DNA from: JBGPIK01 sp041484845
GTDB taxonomy: Bacteria; Desulfobacterota; Binatia; UBA9968
DNA: 39,552 bases
NCBI GenBank assembly: GCA_041484845.1
Contig: JBGPIK010000011.1
Span: 1 to 39,552, forward strand
Direction: 5' to 3'
Part shown: positions 16,062 through 25,875 of the stretch, piece after piece
Layout of the letters: every line of letters begins with the position of its first letter
How positions within the stretch are numbered: position 1 is the first letter of the stretch
Made by a program: the position numbers and the translations under genes
Notes under the pieces: generated by a model
What the model was told of the DNA's origin: nothing
The model's input: the letters and a program-made list of their open reading frames with translations, nothing else
The model's database searches: none

Positions 16062-17156
16062 TTAGAGTCTCCTGCGCGAGAGACCGAGCAAAATTCCCGC
16101 CTCCGTAAGGTTAATAACCATGGCCGAACCGCCGTAACTGATAAACGGCAGCACCAATCCCTTCGTCGGCATCAGCCCCATCACCACGCCCATGTGAATC
16201 AAAGCCTGCAGCCCGAGTAGAACCGTCAGACCAAAAGCCAAATACTGATCAAAAGGTTCTTCGATGCGCGCGGTCAGGCGCAGGCCGCGCAAAATGATAA
16301 GCCCGAACAGCGCCAACACGACCCAAGCGCCGATCAAGCCGAGCTCTTCGCCAATCACCGAGAAAACGAAGTCGGTGTGGGCTTCGGGAAGATAGAAGAG
16401 TTTCTGACGGCTCTCTCCCAATCCGCGCCCCCACAGTTGGCCCGAGCCGAAGGCAATGAGTGACTGAATGATTTGGAAGCCGCTGCTCGAGGCGTCGCGC
16501 CAAGGATCCAAAAACGTCAGCAGACGGCGCAATCGATATTCGGCTTTGAGCATCACATAGACCAGCACCGGCAACGCCATTAGGCCCGTGGCCAACAGGT
16601 GGCGAACCCGAGCGCCGCCAATAAAAAGCATCAAATAAAGCAGCACGATCAAAATCAGCGCCGTGCCGAAATCCGGCTCCAACAGCAGTGCTCCCAAAAA
16701 AGCCCCGGCGACGATTAGGTGAGGGACAACGCCGACGGAAAAGGTCTGAATCGTCTCTTCCTTCTTGGCAATCGAATGGGCGAGATAGAAAACGACGGTG
16801 AGCTTTGCGAGCTCGGCGGGCTGAAAGGCGAAGCCGGGAAGCATTAGCCAGCGACGGGCGCCACCGCGAATCACGCCGATGCCGGGAATCAGGACCAACA
16901 CCAAAATAACAAAGGTCAGTCCCAGAAGCGGGTAAGCCAATCGTCGATAGGTCGCGGAAGGTACAAATGAAGCCATAATCAGTGCCACGATCCCAGCTCC
17001 CACCGCAATCAACTGTTTGCGGAAGAGGTAAGTCCCATCGGTAAAACGCTCCTGTGAGTAAAGGTAACTCGTGCTCAGGACCATGGTTACGCCAATGGCG
17101 AGCAGTGCGGCCACAGCCAAAAATAACCATTTGTCGACAGCGAAACCGTCTCTCAT
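16062..17156 (-). CDS. ftsW: septal peptidoglycan polymerase FtsW (SEDS family)
   Basis: 364 aa, about ten hydrophobic segments. SEDS family marks are visible: MLPGFAFQPAELAKLTVVFY, EPDFGTALIL, ASSSGFQIIQSLIAFGSGQL, LPEAHTDFVFSVIGEELGLI, and GLVLPFISYGGSAM. It polymerises lipid II together with FtsI at the septum. The start ATG overlaps the murD stop by 4 bases (ATGA), so the two are coupled. Confidence 0.96.
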   Translation of the reverse strand: MRDGFAVDKWLFLAVAALLAIGVTMVLSTSYLYSQERFTDGTYLFRKQLIAVGAGIVALIMASFVPSATYRRLAYPLLGLTFVILVLVLIPGIGVIRGGARRWLMLPGFAFQPAELAKLTVVFYLAHSIAKKEETIQTFSVGVVPHLIVAGAFLGALLLEPDFGTALILIVLLYLMLFIGGARVRHLLATGLMALPVLVYVMLKAEYRLRRLLTFLDPWRDASSSGFQIIQSLIAFGSGQLWGRGLGESRQKLFYLPEAHTDFVFSVIGEELGLIGAWVVLALFGLIILRGLRLTARIEEPFDQYLAFGLTVLLGLQALIHMGVVMGLMPTKGLVLPFISYGGSAMVINLTEAGILLGLSRRRL

Positions 17157-18487
17157 AGAGCCCGCACCAAGGTCTTAAAAACCTTTCCTCGCTCGGCGTA
17201 GTTGCGGAACATATCGAAACTCGAACAGGCGGGGGACAACAGCACCACATCGCCCGGTTGCGCGTGCTCGGCCGCGTCGCGAACCGCCGCCTCCAGATCA
17301 CGAACCCTTACAGTCGTCGTTAGATCGCCCAGCGCATTGGCGATGATCTGCCCGGCCGCTCCAAAAAGGATCAGGCGCCGAACTTTTTGTTCGATTGCTT
17401 TGCGCAGCACCCCGTAGTCGCCGCCTTTATCGACGCCGCCCGCCAATAGAAGAACGGGCGCGGAAAAACTTGCTAATGACTTCACCACCGCGCCGACGTT
17501 CGTTCCTTTGGAATCATTGAAGAAACGAACTCCGTCTCGCTCCCTGACAAATTCAAGACGATGCTCGAGACCGGGAAATTCCTCCAGGGTTTGCTGGATC
17601 GCCGCTTGAGAAACTCCGACGGCCTTGGCAATCGCGACGGCAGCCATCATATTCTCGACATTATGGATGCCTTGAATTTTCACTCGGCCTAGCGGAAATT
17701 TCTCCTCTAATGACCCGCCACGCCAGATGATGGCGTCGCCAACTGCGTAGACACCGTCATTGACTTGGGAAAAACCAAACGACACAACACGCGCCCGAAC
17801 GCGTTCCCGCTGCGCCCAAACCAGCGGATCGTCACGGTTCAAGACGGCAATGTCATCTTTTCCTTGGGCCGCAAAAATTCTCTCTTTAGCCTGGCAATAG
17901 GCGGCAAAATCGGGGTAGCGGTCCAAATGATCCTCGGTCAAATTAAGCAGGGCCGCGACGCGCGGCCGAAACTGCTCTACCCATTCCAACTGAAAGCTGC
18001 TGATCTCGACCACACCCCAATCCCACGCTCCGGAAACGAAACCGATCAAGGGCGCGCCGATATTGCCGCCGATGAACACGTTTTTACCGCCGGCCTTAAG
18101 CATTTCGCCCACGAGCGTGGTGGTCGTGCTCTTGCCGTTGGTGCCGGTAATGGCCACGAGCGGCGCGGGCAAAAAGCGATAAGCGATCTCGATCTCACTC
18201 AGCACCGCGATACCCCGCGCGACCGCGTCGCGCAGCAGCGGATTCTCGGCCGGTACTCCCGGACTGGGAATGAGGCAATCGACACCTGCCAACGCGCTGC
18301 GATCTTCACCGCCCAAAAAATAACCAATGGATAGACCGGCGAGACTTGCCATTTCGTGTTTCAGCTCTGGTTCCGAGCGCAAATCGCTAACCGACACCCT
18401 GGCCCCTCGATTCACGAGAAAGCGCGCGCATTCGTTGCCGGTCCGCGCCAGTCCTAAAACCAAAAACTTTTTCCCGTTGAGCTCCAT
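17153..18487 (-). CDS. murD: UDP-N-acetylmuramoylalanine--D-glutamate ligase
   Basis: 444 aa. N-terminal GLARTGNECARFLVNRGARV, P-loop ITGTNGKSTTTTL, FIGGNIGAPL, and FFNDSKGTNVGAVVKSLASF are all MurD markers. It adds D-Glu to UDP-MurNAc-L-Ala. The gene follows mraY by 15 bases and overlaps ftsW by 4 bases. Confidence 0.97.
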   Translation of the reverse strand: MELNGKKFLVLGLARTGNECARFLVNRGARVSVSDLRSEPELKHEMASLAGLSIGYFLGGEDRSALAGVDCLIPSPGVPAENPLLRDAVARGIAVLSEIEIAYRFLPAPLVAITGTNGKSTTTTLVGEMLKAGGKNVFIGGNIGAPLIGFVSGAWDWGVVEISSFQLEWVEQFRPRVAALLNLTEDHLDRYPDFAAYCQAKERIFAAQGKDDIAVLNRDDPLVWAQRERVRARVVSFGFSQVNDGVYAVGDAIIWRGGSLEEKFPLGRVKIQGIHNVENMMAAVAIAKAVGVSQAAIQQTLEEFPGLEHRLEFVRERDGVRFFNDSKGTNVGAVVKSLASFSAPVLLLAGGVDKGGDYGVLRKAIEQKVRRLILFGAAGQIIANALGDLTTTVRVRDLEAAVRDAAEHAQPGDVVLLSPACSSFDMFRNYAERGKVFKTLVRAL

Positions 18488-18502
18488 CGATCATCGCCGC
18501 TT

Positions 18503-19579
18503 TCATCTCAGCTTTAGCGTGCTCAAGCCGATGACGGCGCAAATAAATGAAACGATCCAAAAACGCACGATGATTTGTGGTTCCGGCCAGCCCTTAAGTT
18601 CGTAGTGATGATGAATCGGCGCCATCAAGAAAACACGTTTGCGACGCAGCTTGTACGAGGCCACCTGAAAAATCACGGATAAGGCTTCGGCAACAAAAAT
18701 ACCACCGACGATCAGCAGCAGAATTTCATTCTTGGTCATGACCGCGACAATTCCCAGTGCTGCGCCCAGCGCGAGCGATCCCACGTCTCCCATAAACATC
18801 TGAGCGGGGTAGGCGTTGTACCACAGAAAACCCAAACCCGCGGCCACCACGGCGGCGCAGAACACGCTCAATTCACCGACGCCGGCGACATAAGGAATCT
18901 GCAGATACTCGGCCAGTTTCAAGTGTCCGGTCACATAAGCAATTACTGCGTAAGTGCCGGCAGCAATCATGATCGGCCCAATCGCCAAGCCATCGAGCCC
19001 GTCGGTAAGGTTCACGGCGTTGGAGGCCCCGACGATCACGAGCATCGCGAATGGGATATAAAAAAGTCCCAGGTCAGGACGGATATTTTTCACGAAAGGA
19101 ATTCCCAACTCCGTGCTGAACTTTAGAAATACACAGAGAATCGTGGCGACAATGAAGGCAATGGTAAATTGACCGATCAACTTGGCGCGCGGCGGCAGCC
19201 CTTTACTGTTCTTGCGGCTAAGCTTCAGATAATCGTCGAGAAAACCCACGGCACCGAATCCAATCGTCCCGGCGAGGGCTAGCCAGACGTAGGGATTAGA
19301 CAAATCCGCCAGCAGCAGCGTCGAAAGCGCCAATGCCAGAATGATTATTGTCCCTCCCATCGTCGGCGTGCCCGCCTTCGCGGAATGAGAAGCCGGGCCA
19401 TCGTCACGAATTTGTTGCCCGATCTGCTTTTCTGTCAGCACACGGATTAACCATGGCCCCAGTAAAAATGAGACTACCAGCGCCATCAACGCGGCCATGG
19501 CGGCGCGGAACGTGATATAGCGAAAGACATTGAAGGCCGAATAGGTCGTGTGCAGCGAGTAAAGAAGCTGATAAAGCAC
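18503..19579 (-). CDS. mraY: phospho-MurNAc-pentapeptide transferase
   Basis: 358 aa, about ten membrane helices. The GTG at 19579 with GAGGAG 8 bases upstream gives the family start LYQLLYSLHTTYSAFNVFRY; the frame is open further upstream, but that part overlaps murF and is not conserved. Catalytic blocks: GTPTMGG, GFLDDYLKL with the DD pair, NAVNLTDGLDGLAIG, FMGDVGSLALG, and APIHHHYELKGWPE. It makes lipid I by moving phospho-MurNAc-pentapeptide to undecaprenyl phosphate. The SD overlaps the murF stop region. Confidence 0.97.
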   Translation of the reverse strand: MLYQLLYSLHTTYSAFNVFRYITFRAAMAALMALVVSFLLGPWLIRVLTEKQIGQQIRDDGPASHSAKAGTPTMGGTIIILALALSTLLLADLSNPYVWLALAGTIGFGAVGFLDDYLKLSRKNSKGLPPRAKLIGQFTIAFIVATILCVFLKFSTELGIPFVKNIRPDLGLFYIPFAMLVIVGASNAVNLTDGLDGLAIGPIMIAAGTYAVIAYVTGHLKLAEYLQIPYVAGVGELSVFCAAVVAAGLGFLWYNAYPAQMFMGDVGSLALGAALGIVAVMTKNEILLLIVGGIFVAEALSVIFQVASYKLRRKRVFLMAPIHHHYELKGWPEPQIIVRFWIVSFICAVIGLSTLKLR

Positions 19580-19590
19580 TTCGGTTCTCC

Positions 19591-20991
19591 TCACCTCCGG
19601 CCTTTCAATTTTTCGACGATCTTTTCCATTGTCATGCCCCGGGAGCCCTTCAAGAGGAGCCAATCGCCTCTCTTTACACGACGACGCAACTGCCGGGCGA
19701 GATCGCTGTGATCCTTACCCACAAAAATTTTTTCCGGCGGCATGCCGCCGCGTAGCGCGCCCTTGCGCACCTGCTCCGTCGTCTCGGCGCCAAGAAGATA
19801 CAGAGCAGAAAGGCGATATTGCGCGACCCGCTTGCCAAGCTTTAGATGTTGCTGTCGGCTCTGCTTGCCAAGCTCAAACATATCTCCGAGTACGGCAATT
19901 CTTTCACCCCGGCCTTTGATTTCCGCCAACGTTTTAATAGCCGCTTCGACCGACGCTGGGTTTGCGTTATAGGCGTCGTTGATAATACCGATTCCCCGCC
20001 ACTCTTCGATTTGCATGCGCATCGGGAAAGGACGCGCGCGCTCCAAGCCGCGGCGAATCGCCGCCAGACTGGCGCCCAGGTTATGTGCCAGCGCGGCCGC
20101 GCCGACGGCATTCGCGACGTTGTGTTGGCCTGGATAATTCAGTCGAATGTTGCAGCGGGCCCTACCCGCTACGAGGGTAAAGCGTATGCCCTTGGGTCCG
20201 AGCGATCTCCAAGACTCCGCGCGTACGTACCCGCGTTTGCCGTACGTTATTTTGTCCCCTCTAAATTGCCGCCCGAGCCGGCGAACCCAAGGGTCATCGA
20301 GATTGACGGCGATGGTTCCGCCCGGTCGAACGTTACGGTAGAGCGCAGCTTTTTCCCGCGCGACTCCGGCCAAGGTGCTCAGTCCTTCGAGATGCGCCGC
20401 CGCAACGGATGTAACGATTCCGAGGTCCGGGTCGGCGATTTGAGCGAGGCGCTGAATCTCTCCCGGATGATTGGTCCCTAGTTCGACGACTGCCACTCGA
20501 TGGTCCCGTCTGAGCCGCAAGAGCGTGAGCGGCAGCCCGACCAGGTTGTTAAAATTTCCTTCCGTCTTTAATACCTTCCCGCGGAGCGATGCGCCGTTTA
20601 AAAAAGCCTCTTCGAGAATCACCGCGAGCATCTCTTTCGTTGTAGTTTTCCCGTTGGACCCCGTGATAGCAATAACCGTGGGCGCGAATTTCTCACGGCG
20701 ATAGTGAGCAAGATCTCCCAACGCCTTGAGAGTATCCGGTACCTTGATCACCGTAGCATTTTTTCCAGTCCGACCCGGCTGGCGATGAACGATCACGCAG
20801 CGCGCGCCGCAGCGCACTGCTTCGGAAATAAAGCGATGCCCATCCAGTCTCTCGCCTTTGAGAGCGACAAATATTGAACCCGTTCTGACCTTGCTTGAAT
20901 CCGTCACGACTTCGCCGAACACGTTTTTCCTACCCTCGCGCAAAAGTTTCCCCGCAGTGGCCAATAAGATCTCATTTTTTGTCCACGACAT
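19591..20991 (-). CDS. murF: UDP-MurNAc-tripeptide--D-Ala-D-Ala ligase
   Basis: 466 aa Mur ligase. SSKVRTGSIFVALKGERLDG at the N-terminus, P-loop ITGSNGKTTTKEM, LELGT-like VVELGTNHPGEIQRLAQIA, and IINDAYNANPASVEAAIKTL are typical MurF segments. It attaches the D-Ala-D-Ala made by Ddl. It starts 83 bases after murE, the longest gap inside this part of the cluster; that gap holds nothing I can recognise. The ATG has no evident SD. Confidence 0.97.
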   Translation of the reverse strand: MSWTKNEILLATAGKLLREGRKNVFGEVVTDSSKVRTGSIFVALKGERLDGHRFISEAVRCGARCVIVHRQPGRTGKNATVIKVPDTLKALGDLAHYRREKFAPTVIAITGSNGKTTTKEMLAVILEEAFLNGASLRGKVLKTEGNFNNLVGLPLTLLRLRRDHRVAVVELGTNHPGEIQRLAQIADPDLGIVTSVAAAHLEGLSTLAGVAREKAALYRNVRPGGTIAVNLDDPWVRRLGRQFRGDKITYGKRGYVRAESWRSLGPKGIRFTLVAGRARCNIRLNYPGQHNVANAVGAAALAHNLGASLAAIRRGLERARPFPMRMQIEEWRGIGIINDAYNANPASVEAAIKTLAEIKGRGERIAVLGDMFELGKQSRQQHLKLGKRVAQYRLSALYLLGAETTEQVRKGALRGGMPPEKIFVGKDHSDLARQLRRRVKRGDWLLLKGSRGMTMEKIVEKLKGRR

Positions 20992-21074
20992 GGCAAGTTT
21001 CGAGTTGCGGTTTCCGGCTGGCTATATCGTGCGGGGCCACTTAATCTGTGAGTTTAGTCACTGGAACCCGAACG

Positions 21075-22637
21075 CTAAACCGAAGCCTGTCCCATGATCC
21101 GGCTCGCTTCCTCGCGTGCCACCTCTCGGTCGTCAAAATGAATCCGCTGTTGCCCCAAGATCTGATAATCCTCATGTCCCTTTCCGGCGATCAGAACAAG
21201 GTCGCCGCGGCGCGCTGCGCGTAAGGCCGTGCGAATCGCCGTGCGCCGATCGGACTCGACAGTGTAACCACGATTCAATTCTTGTTGACGTTTTGCAGCC
21301 GGAACCGGAGCACCGCTATCCGAATCGTTGAATTTTCTAAGACCGATTTTCTCCACACCCGCTTCCACGTCCGATAGAATTGTCAGCGCATCCTCTGTGC
21401 GCGGGTTGTCCGATGTCACCACGATCAAATCGCTCAACCGCGCCGCTATTGCACCCATCAGCGGGCGCTTTCCTCGATCGCGATCCCCACCGCAACCAAA
21501 CACCGTGACGACTTTGCCCTGAGTCAATGGACGAACGGCCGCCAGCACCTTCTCGAGCGCGTCGGGCGTATGAGCGTAATCGACGAGAATGGCAATGCCG
21601 AGCGGATTTTCCACTTTTTCCAGCCTGCCCGGTACTGAAGTAAGTTTTTGAATCCCGCTCAGCACCGCGTTGATAGGCAATCCAAGCGCCAATCCCGCGC
21701 CAATGGCACCCATAATATTCTGCAGATTAGCCGCACCGATCAGCCGCGACGAAAATTCTATTTGTCTGTCTTTGACCTGTAGCTTTCCGTGCTGACCGGA
21801 GACATCACTCTTGACATCGCAAGGATGAATGTCCCATCGATCATCTTCGCCGTAACTCCAAATCTCCATTCCGTTATGACAAACTTTATCGATGAGTTGT
21901 TGTCCGCGAGGATCGGTGCCATAAATGACCGCGGTTTTTTTAGGCTTTGTGCTGTGCTTTAAATGGTCGGTGAAAAGCTTGCTTTTGGCGGCAAAATAAT
22001 CGTCCATATCCGCATGATAGTCGAGGTGATCGCGCGAAAGGTTGGTAAACACCGCCACATCGAACTCCAATCCACGCACTCTTTCCTGCATCAGCGCATG
22101 GGAGGAAACTTCCATGACTACGGATTTCACCCCGGCCCGAGTCATCTCCGCGAGCAATGACTGTAAATCCAGCGATTCAGGGGTGGTGTGATGGGAAGGA
22201 ATTTCACGTTTACCATAGCGGTAATTAACGGTGCCGATGACACCCGGCTCCAGGCCTGCCGCGGAGAGCATCGATTCGATCAAGTAGCTGACGGTCGTCT
22301 TTCCATTGGTACCGGTTATGCCCACCAGTTTTACGCGATCGCCGGGCCGACCAAAAAAGTGCGCGGACCATAAACCCATGGCGCGCCGAACGTCTTTAAC
22401 CCGAACGAAAGTTGCGCCCTTCGGCGCGTCTTTACGGACCATGACGACCGCGGCCACCCCGCGCCTGACGGCTTCAGCGATATAATCGTGACCATCAAGC
22501 TTCTCGCCGGGAATGGCGAAAAAAACCAGTCCGTGGCCGACCTTGCGCGAGTCATAAGTCAAGCCGTTTACCTCTTGATCGAGATCCCCCTCGGCTTGTT
22601 CCACCTCCTGCAGCGTCAAGAATTCCCTCAAACGCAT
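21075..22637 (-). CDS. murE: UDP-MurNAc-L-Ala-D-Glu--meso-diaminopimelate ligase
   Basis: 520 aa from the ATG at 22637 (MRLREFLTLQEVEQ); a TTG three codons earlier overlaps the ftsI stop and has its AAGG directly against it, so the ATG is preferred. P-loop GITGTNGKTTVSYL, substrate segment NYRYGKREIPSHHTTPESLD, and CGGDRDRGKRPLMG are Mur-ligase marks. The motif DNPRTE (410-415) is the known meso-DAP specificity signature, so the wall should be of the A1-gamma Gram-negative type. It lies 5 bases after ftsI. Confidence 0.97.
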   Translation of the reverse strand: MRLREFLTLQEVEQAEGDLDQEVNGLTYDSRKVGHGLVFFAIPGEKLDGHDYIAEAVRRGVAAVVMVRKDAPKGATFVRVKDVRRAMGLWSAHFFGRPGDRVKLVGITGTNGKTTVSYLIESMLSAAGLEPGVIGTVNYRYGKREIPSHHTTPESLDLQSLLAEMTRAGVKSVVMEVSSHALMQERVRGLEFDVAVFTNLSRDHLDYHADMDDYFAAKSKLFTDHLKHSTKPKKTAVIYGTDPRGQQLIDKVCHNGMEIWSYGEDDRWDIHPCDVKSDVSGQHGKLQVKDRQIEFSSRLIGAANLQNIMGAIGAGLALGLPINAVLSGIQKLTSVPGRLEKVENPLGIAILVDYAHTPDALEKVLAAVRPLTQGKVVTVFGCGGDRDRGKRPLMGAIAARLSDLIVVTSDNPRTEDALTILSDVEAGVEKIGLRKFNDSDSGAPVPAAKRQQELNRGYTVESDRRTAIRTALRAARRGDLVLIAGKGHEDYQILGQQRIHFDDREVAREEASRIMGQASV

Positions 22638-22642
22638 TACGT

Positions 22643-24598
22643 TCAACCTTGCAGGTTCAAGACCAGAGTGTCGTTCTCGCTCCAGGTTACTCCCGGCGCA
22701 GGCGATTGATTGACGACATAGCCGTTGCCATGCATTTTGACCCGCACCTTCATGGCGCGGGCTCTTTCTACCGCCTCACGCAAACTGAGGCCGACAAAAT
22801 CGGGAACAGCCGACGCATTGCCGTCACTCGCCGGGTCGTTTTCTTTTATGGGCGCACGGCGCAAGGGAGCTTCGACCCCTCCAATCGTTGACGGAATAAA
22901 CTCGCTCTTTTGGGGCGCCACAGCAAGATGACGCAGGGCGCCCTGCGCGATGTCGCGGAAGGCCGGCGCCGCGACGACACCGCCATAAACATTGACCTCC
23001 GGTTCATCGACCAAAACCAGCACGACCAAGCGCGGATCTTTGGCCGGAACAAACCCGACGAAAGATGCGACTCTTTTCTTGGCAGCGTATCCGCCATGAG
23101 CGAGGTCGGCCTTTTGCGCCGTCCCGGTCTTGCCTGCGACTTCAAAACCCTCGATGTTCGCCATCGTACCGGTCCCGCCCTCGCTGGTAACCTCTTTCAG
23201 CATGGATGCGAGCAATTGCGAAGTCTTGTCCGAAATAACCCGACGCACGACGTGAGGTTGATTCTGTGCCAAAACTTCGGCGTTTGGGCTCACCACGCGA
23301 TTCACCACGTAAGGCCGCATAAGGAATCCGCCGTTGGCCACCGCAGCGTAGGCCATGACCATTTGCATCGGCGTCACCGAAATGCCTTGCCCAAAGGCGT
23401 GGGTCGCGAGATCGACGGTAGACCAAGATTCGGGTCTGCGCAGCAGTCCGGGGATTTCTCCAGGCATATCGATGCCGGTAATTTTCCCAAAGCCAAACTT
23501 TTCAATGTATCTAAAATAGCGATCTTTCTTTAGCTTCTCGGCTACTTTCGTGAAACCGATATTGCTCGACACTTGAAGAATTTTGTAAAAGGGCAGCCAT
23601 CCATTGGGGTGGGTATCGTGGATGATTTTGCCGCCGAACGCATATTTCCCCATTTCGCAATAGAAAAGATCCTCTTTCCCGACCACACCTTCTTCTAAGG
23701 CCGCTGCGGCCAAGATCGTTTTAAAGATCGATCCGGGCTCAAAGCTGTCGGCAACCGCCCGATTGCGCCTCTGCTGCGCCGACTCTTTAGAAAAATTATT
23801 GGGGTCGAACGATGGATAATTGGCCAAAGCGAGCACCTCTCCGGTGAAAGGCTCGACGACAATAGCGACGCCGGCTTTGGCGCGGTTCTTAACAACGGTC
23901 GACTCCAGCTCTTTTTCGGCCAAATGTTGGATCGACGTGTCAATGGTTAAGTAAACATCGCCGCCGGCGGGAATCCGAAGCCCTTCTACGCCTTGCGCCA
24001 ATACTCTTCTTCCAAGGGCGTCGCGTTCGATCATTGACGAGCCGGTTTCGCCCCGAATATAATCATTATACTGAAGCTCCAAACCTTCCAGTCCTTCCGA
24101 ATCGCGGCCGACAAATCCAATCACCTGACCGGCGAGCTGGCCTTGCGGATAGTAGCGGTGCGGCTCGTAAAACATGCCCACGCCGTCGACATTGAGAGCC
24201 TGTATCCGGTCGGCTTCGACAGGAGAAACCTGTCGCTTTATCCAAACGAACGGTTTATCGGAAGCGAGCTTTTGCTTTACGTCCGCCCAACTTAAATTGA
24301 GAATTTTGGCAAGACTTCGCGCCACGGCTTCCGGTTGGCGAATTCGGTGCGGCCGGACATATACCGATTGCGCTTCGAGGCTTAACGCCAACGGCTCACT
24401 GGCACGATCGAGCACCGCGCCGCGTTTGGGCAAAACAATCCATTCCTTTAGCTGTTGTCTTTCCCCAAGCCGCTTGAGCTTGTCCCCCTGCAAGACCTGA
24501 AGTTGAAACGCACGGCCAGCAACCGCCACGAAAATGAGCGCGAAAATCATCCGCGCAAACCCTAAGCGTAATCGGTTCTTTTGAAACGAACGTCTCAT
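22643..24598 (-). CDS. ftsI: septal transpeptidase FtsI (class B PBP) with C-terminal PASTA domain
   Basis: 651 aa. One N-terminal membrane helix (about 14-32), a class-B dimerisation region (PKRGAVLDRASEPLALSLEA), then the transpeptidase domain with SxxK at Ser290 (GSIFKT), SSN (344-346) and KTGT (490-493), all intact. A C-terminal PASTA domain covers about 596-651 (VPDFVGLSLREAVERARAM). E. coli FtsI lacks PASTA; such tails are known in Gram-positive and deltaproteobacterial homologues. It cross-links septal peptidoglycan with FtsW. The ATG overlaps the ftsL stop by 4 bases. Confidence 0.96.
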   Translation of the reverse strand: MRRSFQKNRLRLGFARMIFALIFVAVAGRAFQLQVLQGDKLKRLGERQQLKEWIVLPKRGAVLDRASEPLALSLEAQSVYVRPHRIRQPEAVARSLAKILNLSWADVKQKLASDKPFVWIKRQVSPVEADRIQALNVDGVGMFYEPHRYYPQGQLAGQVIGFVGRDSEGLEGLELQYNDYIRGETGSSMIERDALGRRVLAQGVEGLRIPAGGDVYLTIDTSIQHLAEKELESTVVKNRAKAGVAIVVEPFTGEVLALANYPSFDPNNFSKESAQQRRNRAVADSFEPGSIFKTILAAAALEEGVVGKEDLFYCEMGKYAFGGKIIHDTHPNGWLPFYKILQVSSNIGFTKVAEKLKKDRYFRYIEKFGFGKITGIDMPGEIPGLLRRPESWSTVDLATHAFGQGISVTPMQMVMAYAAVANGGFLMRPYVVNRVVSPNAEVLAQNQPHVVRRVISDKTSQLLASMLKEVTSEGGTGTMANIEGFEVAGKTGTAQKADLAHGGYAAKKRVASFVGFVPAKDPRLVVLVLVDEPEVNVYGGVVAAPAFRDIAQGALRHLAVAPQKSEFIPSTIGGVEAPLRRAPIKENDPASDGNASAVPDFVGLSLREAVERARAMKVRVKMHGNGYVVNQSPAPGVTWSENDTLVLNLQG

Positions 24599-24942
24599 GG
24601 CAAAACGATAACCTGACCCTTTTCCGGTGCTGCGAGCCCCAAGCGCTTGCGCGCCATTGCTTCCAACCGGTCCGGCGACGTTACGGTAGCGAGTTCAACT
24701 TTTAACTCACGCTGTTCCTGTTCAAGCTGATTTTGGAGTTTGCTCGTGGTCGACAGAACATATCCCATATGGACGACTTGCAAGCGCAACCACACGTGAG
24801 ACAGTGCAACTCCGACTAGAGCCAAGCCCAGCAGTGCCACCCCTAGGTTATGCCGCCAATGCTGTTTTCGGCTGACGCGGTCCCCCCGCACTCGCTTAGA
24901 GTCCCTGGGCGCCTGGATCTGAGGGCTCACAGCCGAAGACAT
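24595..24942 (-). CDS. ftsL: cell division protein FtsL
   Basis: 115 aa. Basic cytoplasmic N-terminus (DSKRVRGDRVSRKQHWRH), one membrane helix (LGVALLGLALVGVALSHVWL, about 33-52), then a coiled-coil stretch (TSKLQNQLEQEQRELKVELA) and the short end motif RLEAMARKRLGLAAPEKGQV. This is the FtsL layout, and its place between rsmH and ftsI confirms it. It would pair with FtsB and FtsQ in the periplasm; no ftsB is in the window. It starts 3 bases after rsmH and overlaps ftsI by 4. Confidence 0.9.
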   Translation of the reverse strand: MSSAVSPQIQAPRDSKRVRGDRVSRKQHWRHNLGVALLGLALVGVALSHVWLRLQVVHMGYVLSTTSKLQNQLEQEQRELKVELATVTSPDRLEAMARKRLGLAAPEKGQVIVLP

Positions 24943-24945
24943 TTT

Positions 24946-25875
24946 TTAGATCCTCTCCACCGCGCGCAATTTGGCGGAACGCGCGCGAGGATTAGCCTTA
25001 ATTTCATTCGCAGACGGCCGGACGGGGCGTTTCGTAAGAAGGTTCACCTTACGGCTCCAACCACAATTACAGCGTGGCGTTCTGGGCGGACAGACACATT
25101 CGCGGTCCCACTTGCGAAAAGCGTTCTTGACCAACCGATCCTCCAATGAGTGAAACGAAATGATCACCATTCGGCCCGTTGCCGCCAATAAATCAAATCC
25201 CCGTTCCAGAAAGTCTTGGAGCTCTTGTAGCTCTTGATTCACCGCAATACGCAAAGCTTGAAAAGTCTGCGTCGCGGGATGATGGTCACGTCGGCGGCCA
25301 GCCTTAGCTCGTACCACGATCTGAGCAAGCTCCTCAGTGGTCTCAATCGTTCTCGTATTGCGCGCCGCGATGATCGCCGCAGCGATGCGACGCGCTTGTG
25401 GCTCTTCACCATATTCGCGAAAAATTCGCTCGAGCTCAGCCGCCGAGAACGCATTGATGATCTGATAGGCGTCCAGCGATTGTCGACGGTCCATGCGCAT
25501 GTCGAGCCGGCCATGGGCGCGAAAGCTGAACCCTCTCTCGTTGGACTCTAATTGATGAGACGAAACGCCGAGATCCAAAACCACCCCGTCTACCGCTTGC
25601 CAACCTAGTTCTGATAGTCCCTTTTTCGCCGCCGTGAAACTCGCCTGTTGAGCGATCAGGCGTTCGCCGAATCGACTCAAACGCTTTTGCGCCGCTACAA
25701 TCGCTTCGTCATCCCAGTCCAGCCCCAAAACTTGCCCGTCCGGGCTGGATTGAATGAGTATTTGCTCTGCGTGCCCTCCCCCTCCCAACGTTCCATCCAC
25801 GTATCGCCGGTGTGGCTCCGGCCTGAGAAATTGCATGACCTCTGCGGTCATGACCGAGAGATGCGTAAAGGCCAT
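24946..25875 (-). CDS. rsmH: 16S rRNA (cytosine-1402-N4)-methyltransferase
   Basis: 309 aa from the ATG at 25875, which overlaps the STAS-gene stop in TAATG. Family marks: HLSVMTAEVMQFL, YVDGTLGGGGHAEQIL (SAM site), LDLGVSSHQLESNERGFSF, LDMRMD, QTFQALRIAVNQELQEL, and ISFHSLEDRLVKNAFR. It methylates C1402 in the ribosomal P site. It is the classical mraW position of the dcw cluster, here displaced one gene downstream by the STAS gene. Confidence 0.97.
   Translation of the reverse strand: MAFTHLSVMTAEVMQFLRPEPHRRYVDGTLGGGGHAEQILIQSSPDGQVLGLDWDDEAIVAAQKRLSRFGERLIAQQASFTAAKKGLSELGWQAVDGVVLDLGVSSHQLESNERGFSFRAHGRLDMRMDRRQSLDAYQIINAFSAAELERIFREYGEEPQARRIAAAIIAARNTRTIETTEELAQIVVRAKAGRRRDHHPATQTFQALRIAVNQELQELQDFLERGFDLLAATGRMVIISFHSLEDRLVKNAFRKWDRECVCPPRTPRCNCGWSRKVNLLTKRPVRPSANEIKANPRARSAKLRAVERI

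Noticed and set aside
16249..17301. 350-aa open frame on the minus strand overlapping ftsW and the murD end
   Set aside because: It is a shifted-frame shadow; the ftsW frame in the same stretch shows clear SEDS motifs and the shadow is Arg/Cys-rich without any known motif.
19580..19663. N-terminal extension of mraY
   Set aside because: It overlaps murF, and the GTG at 19579 has a good SD and gives the family N-terminus.
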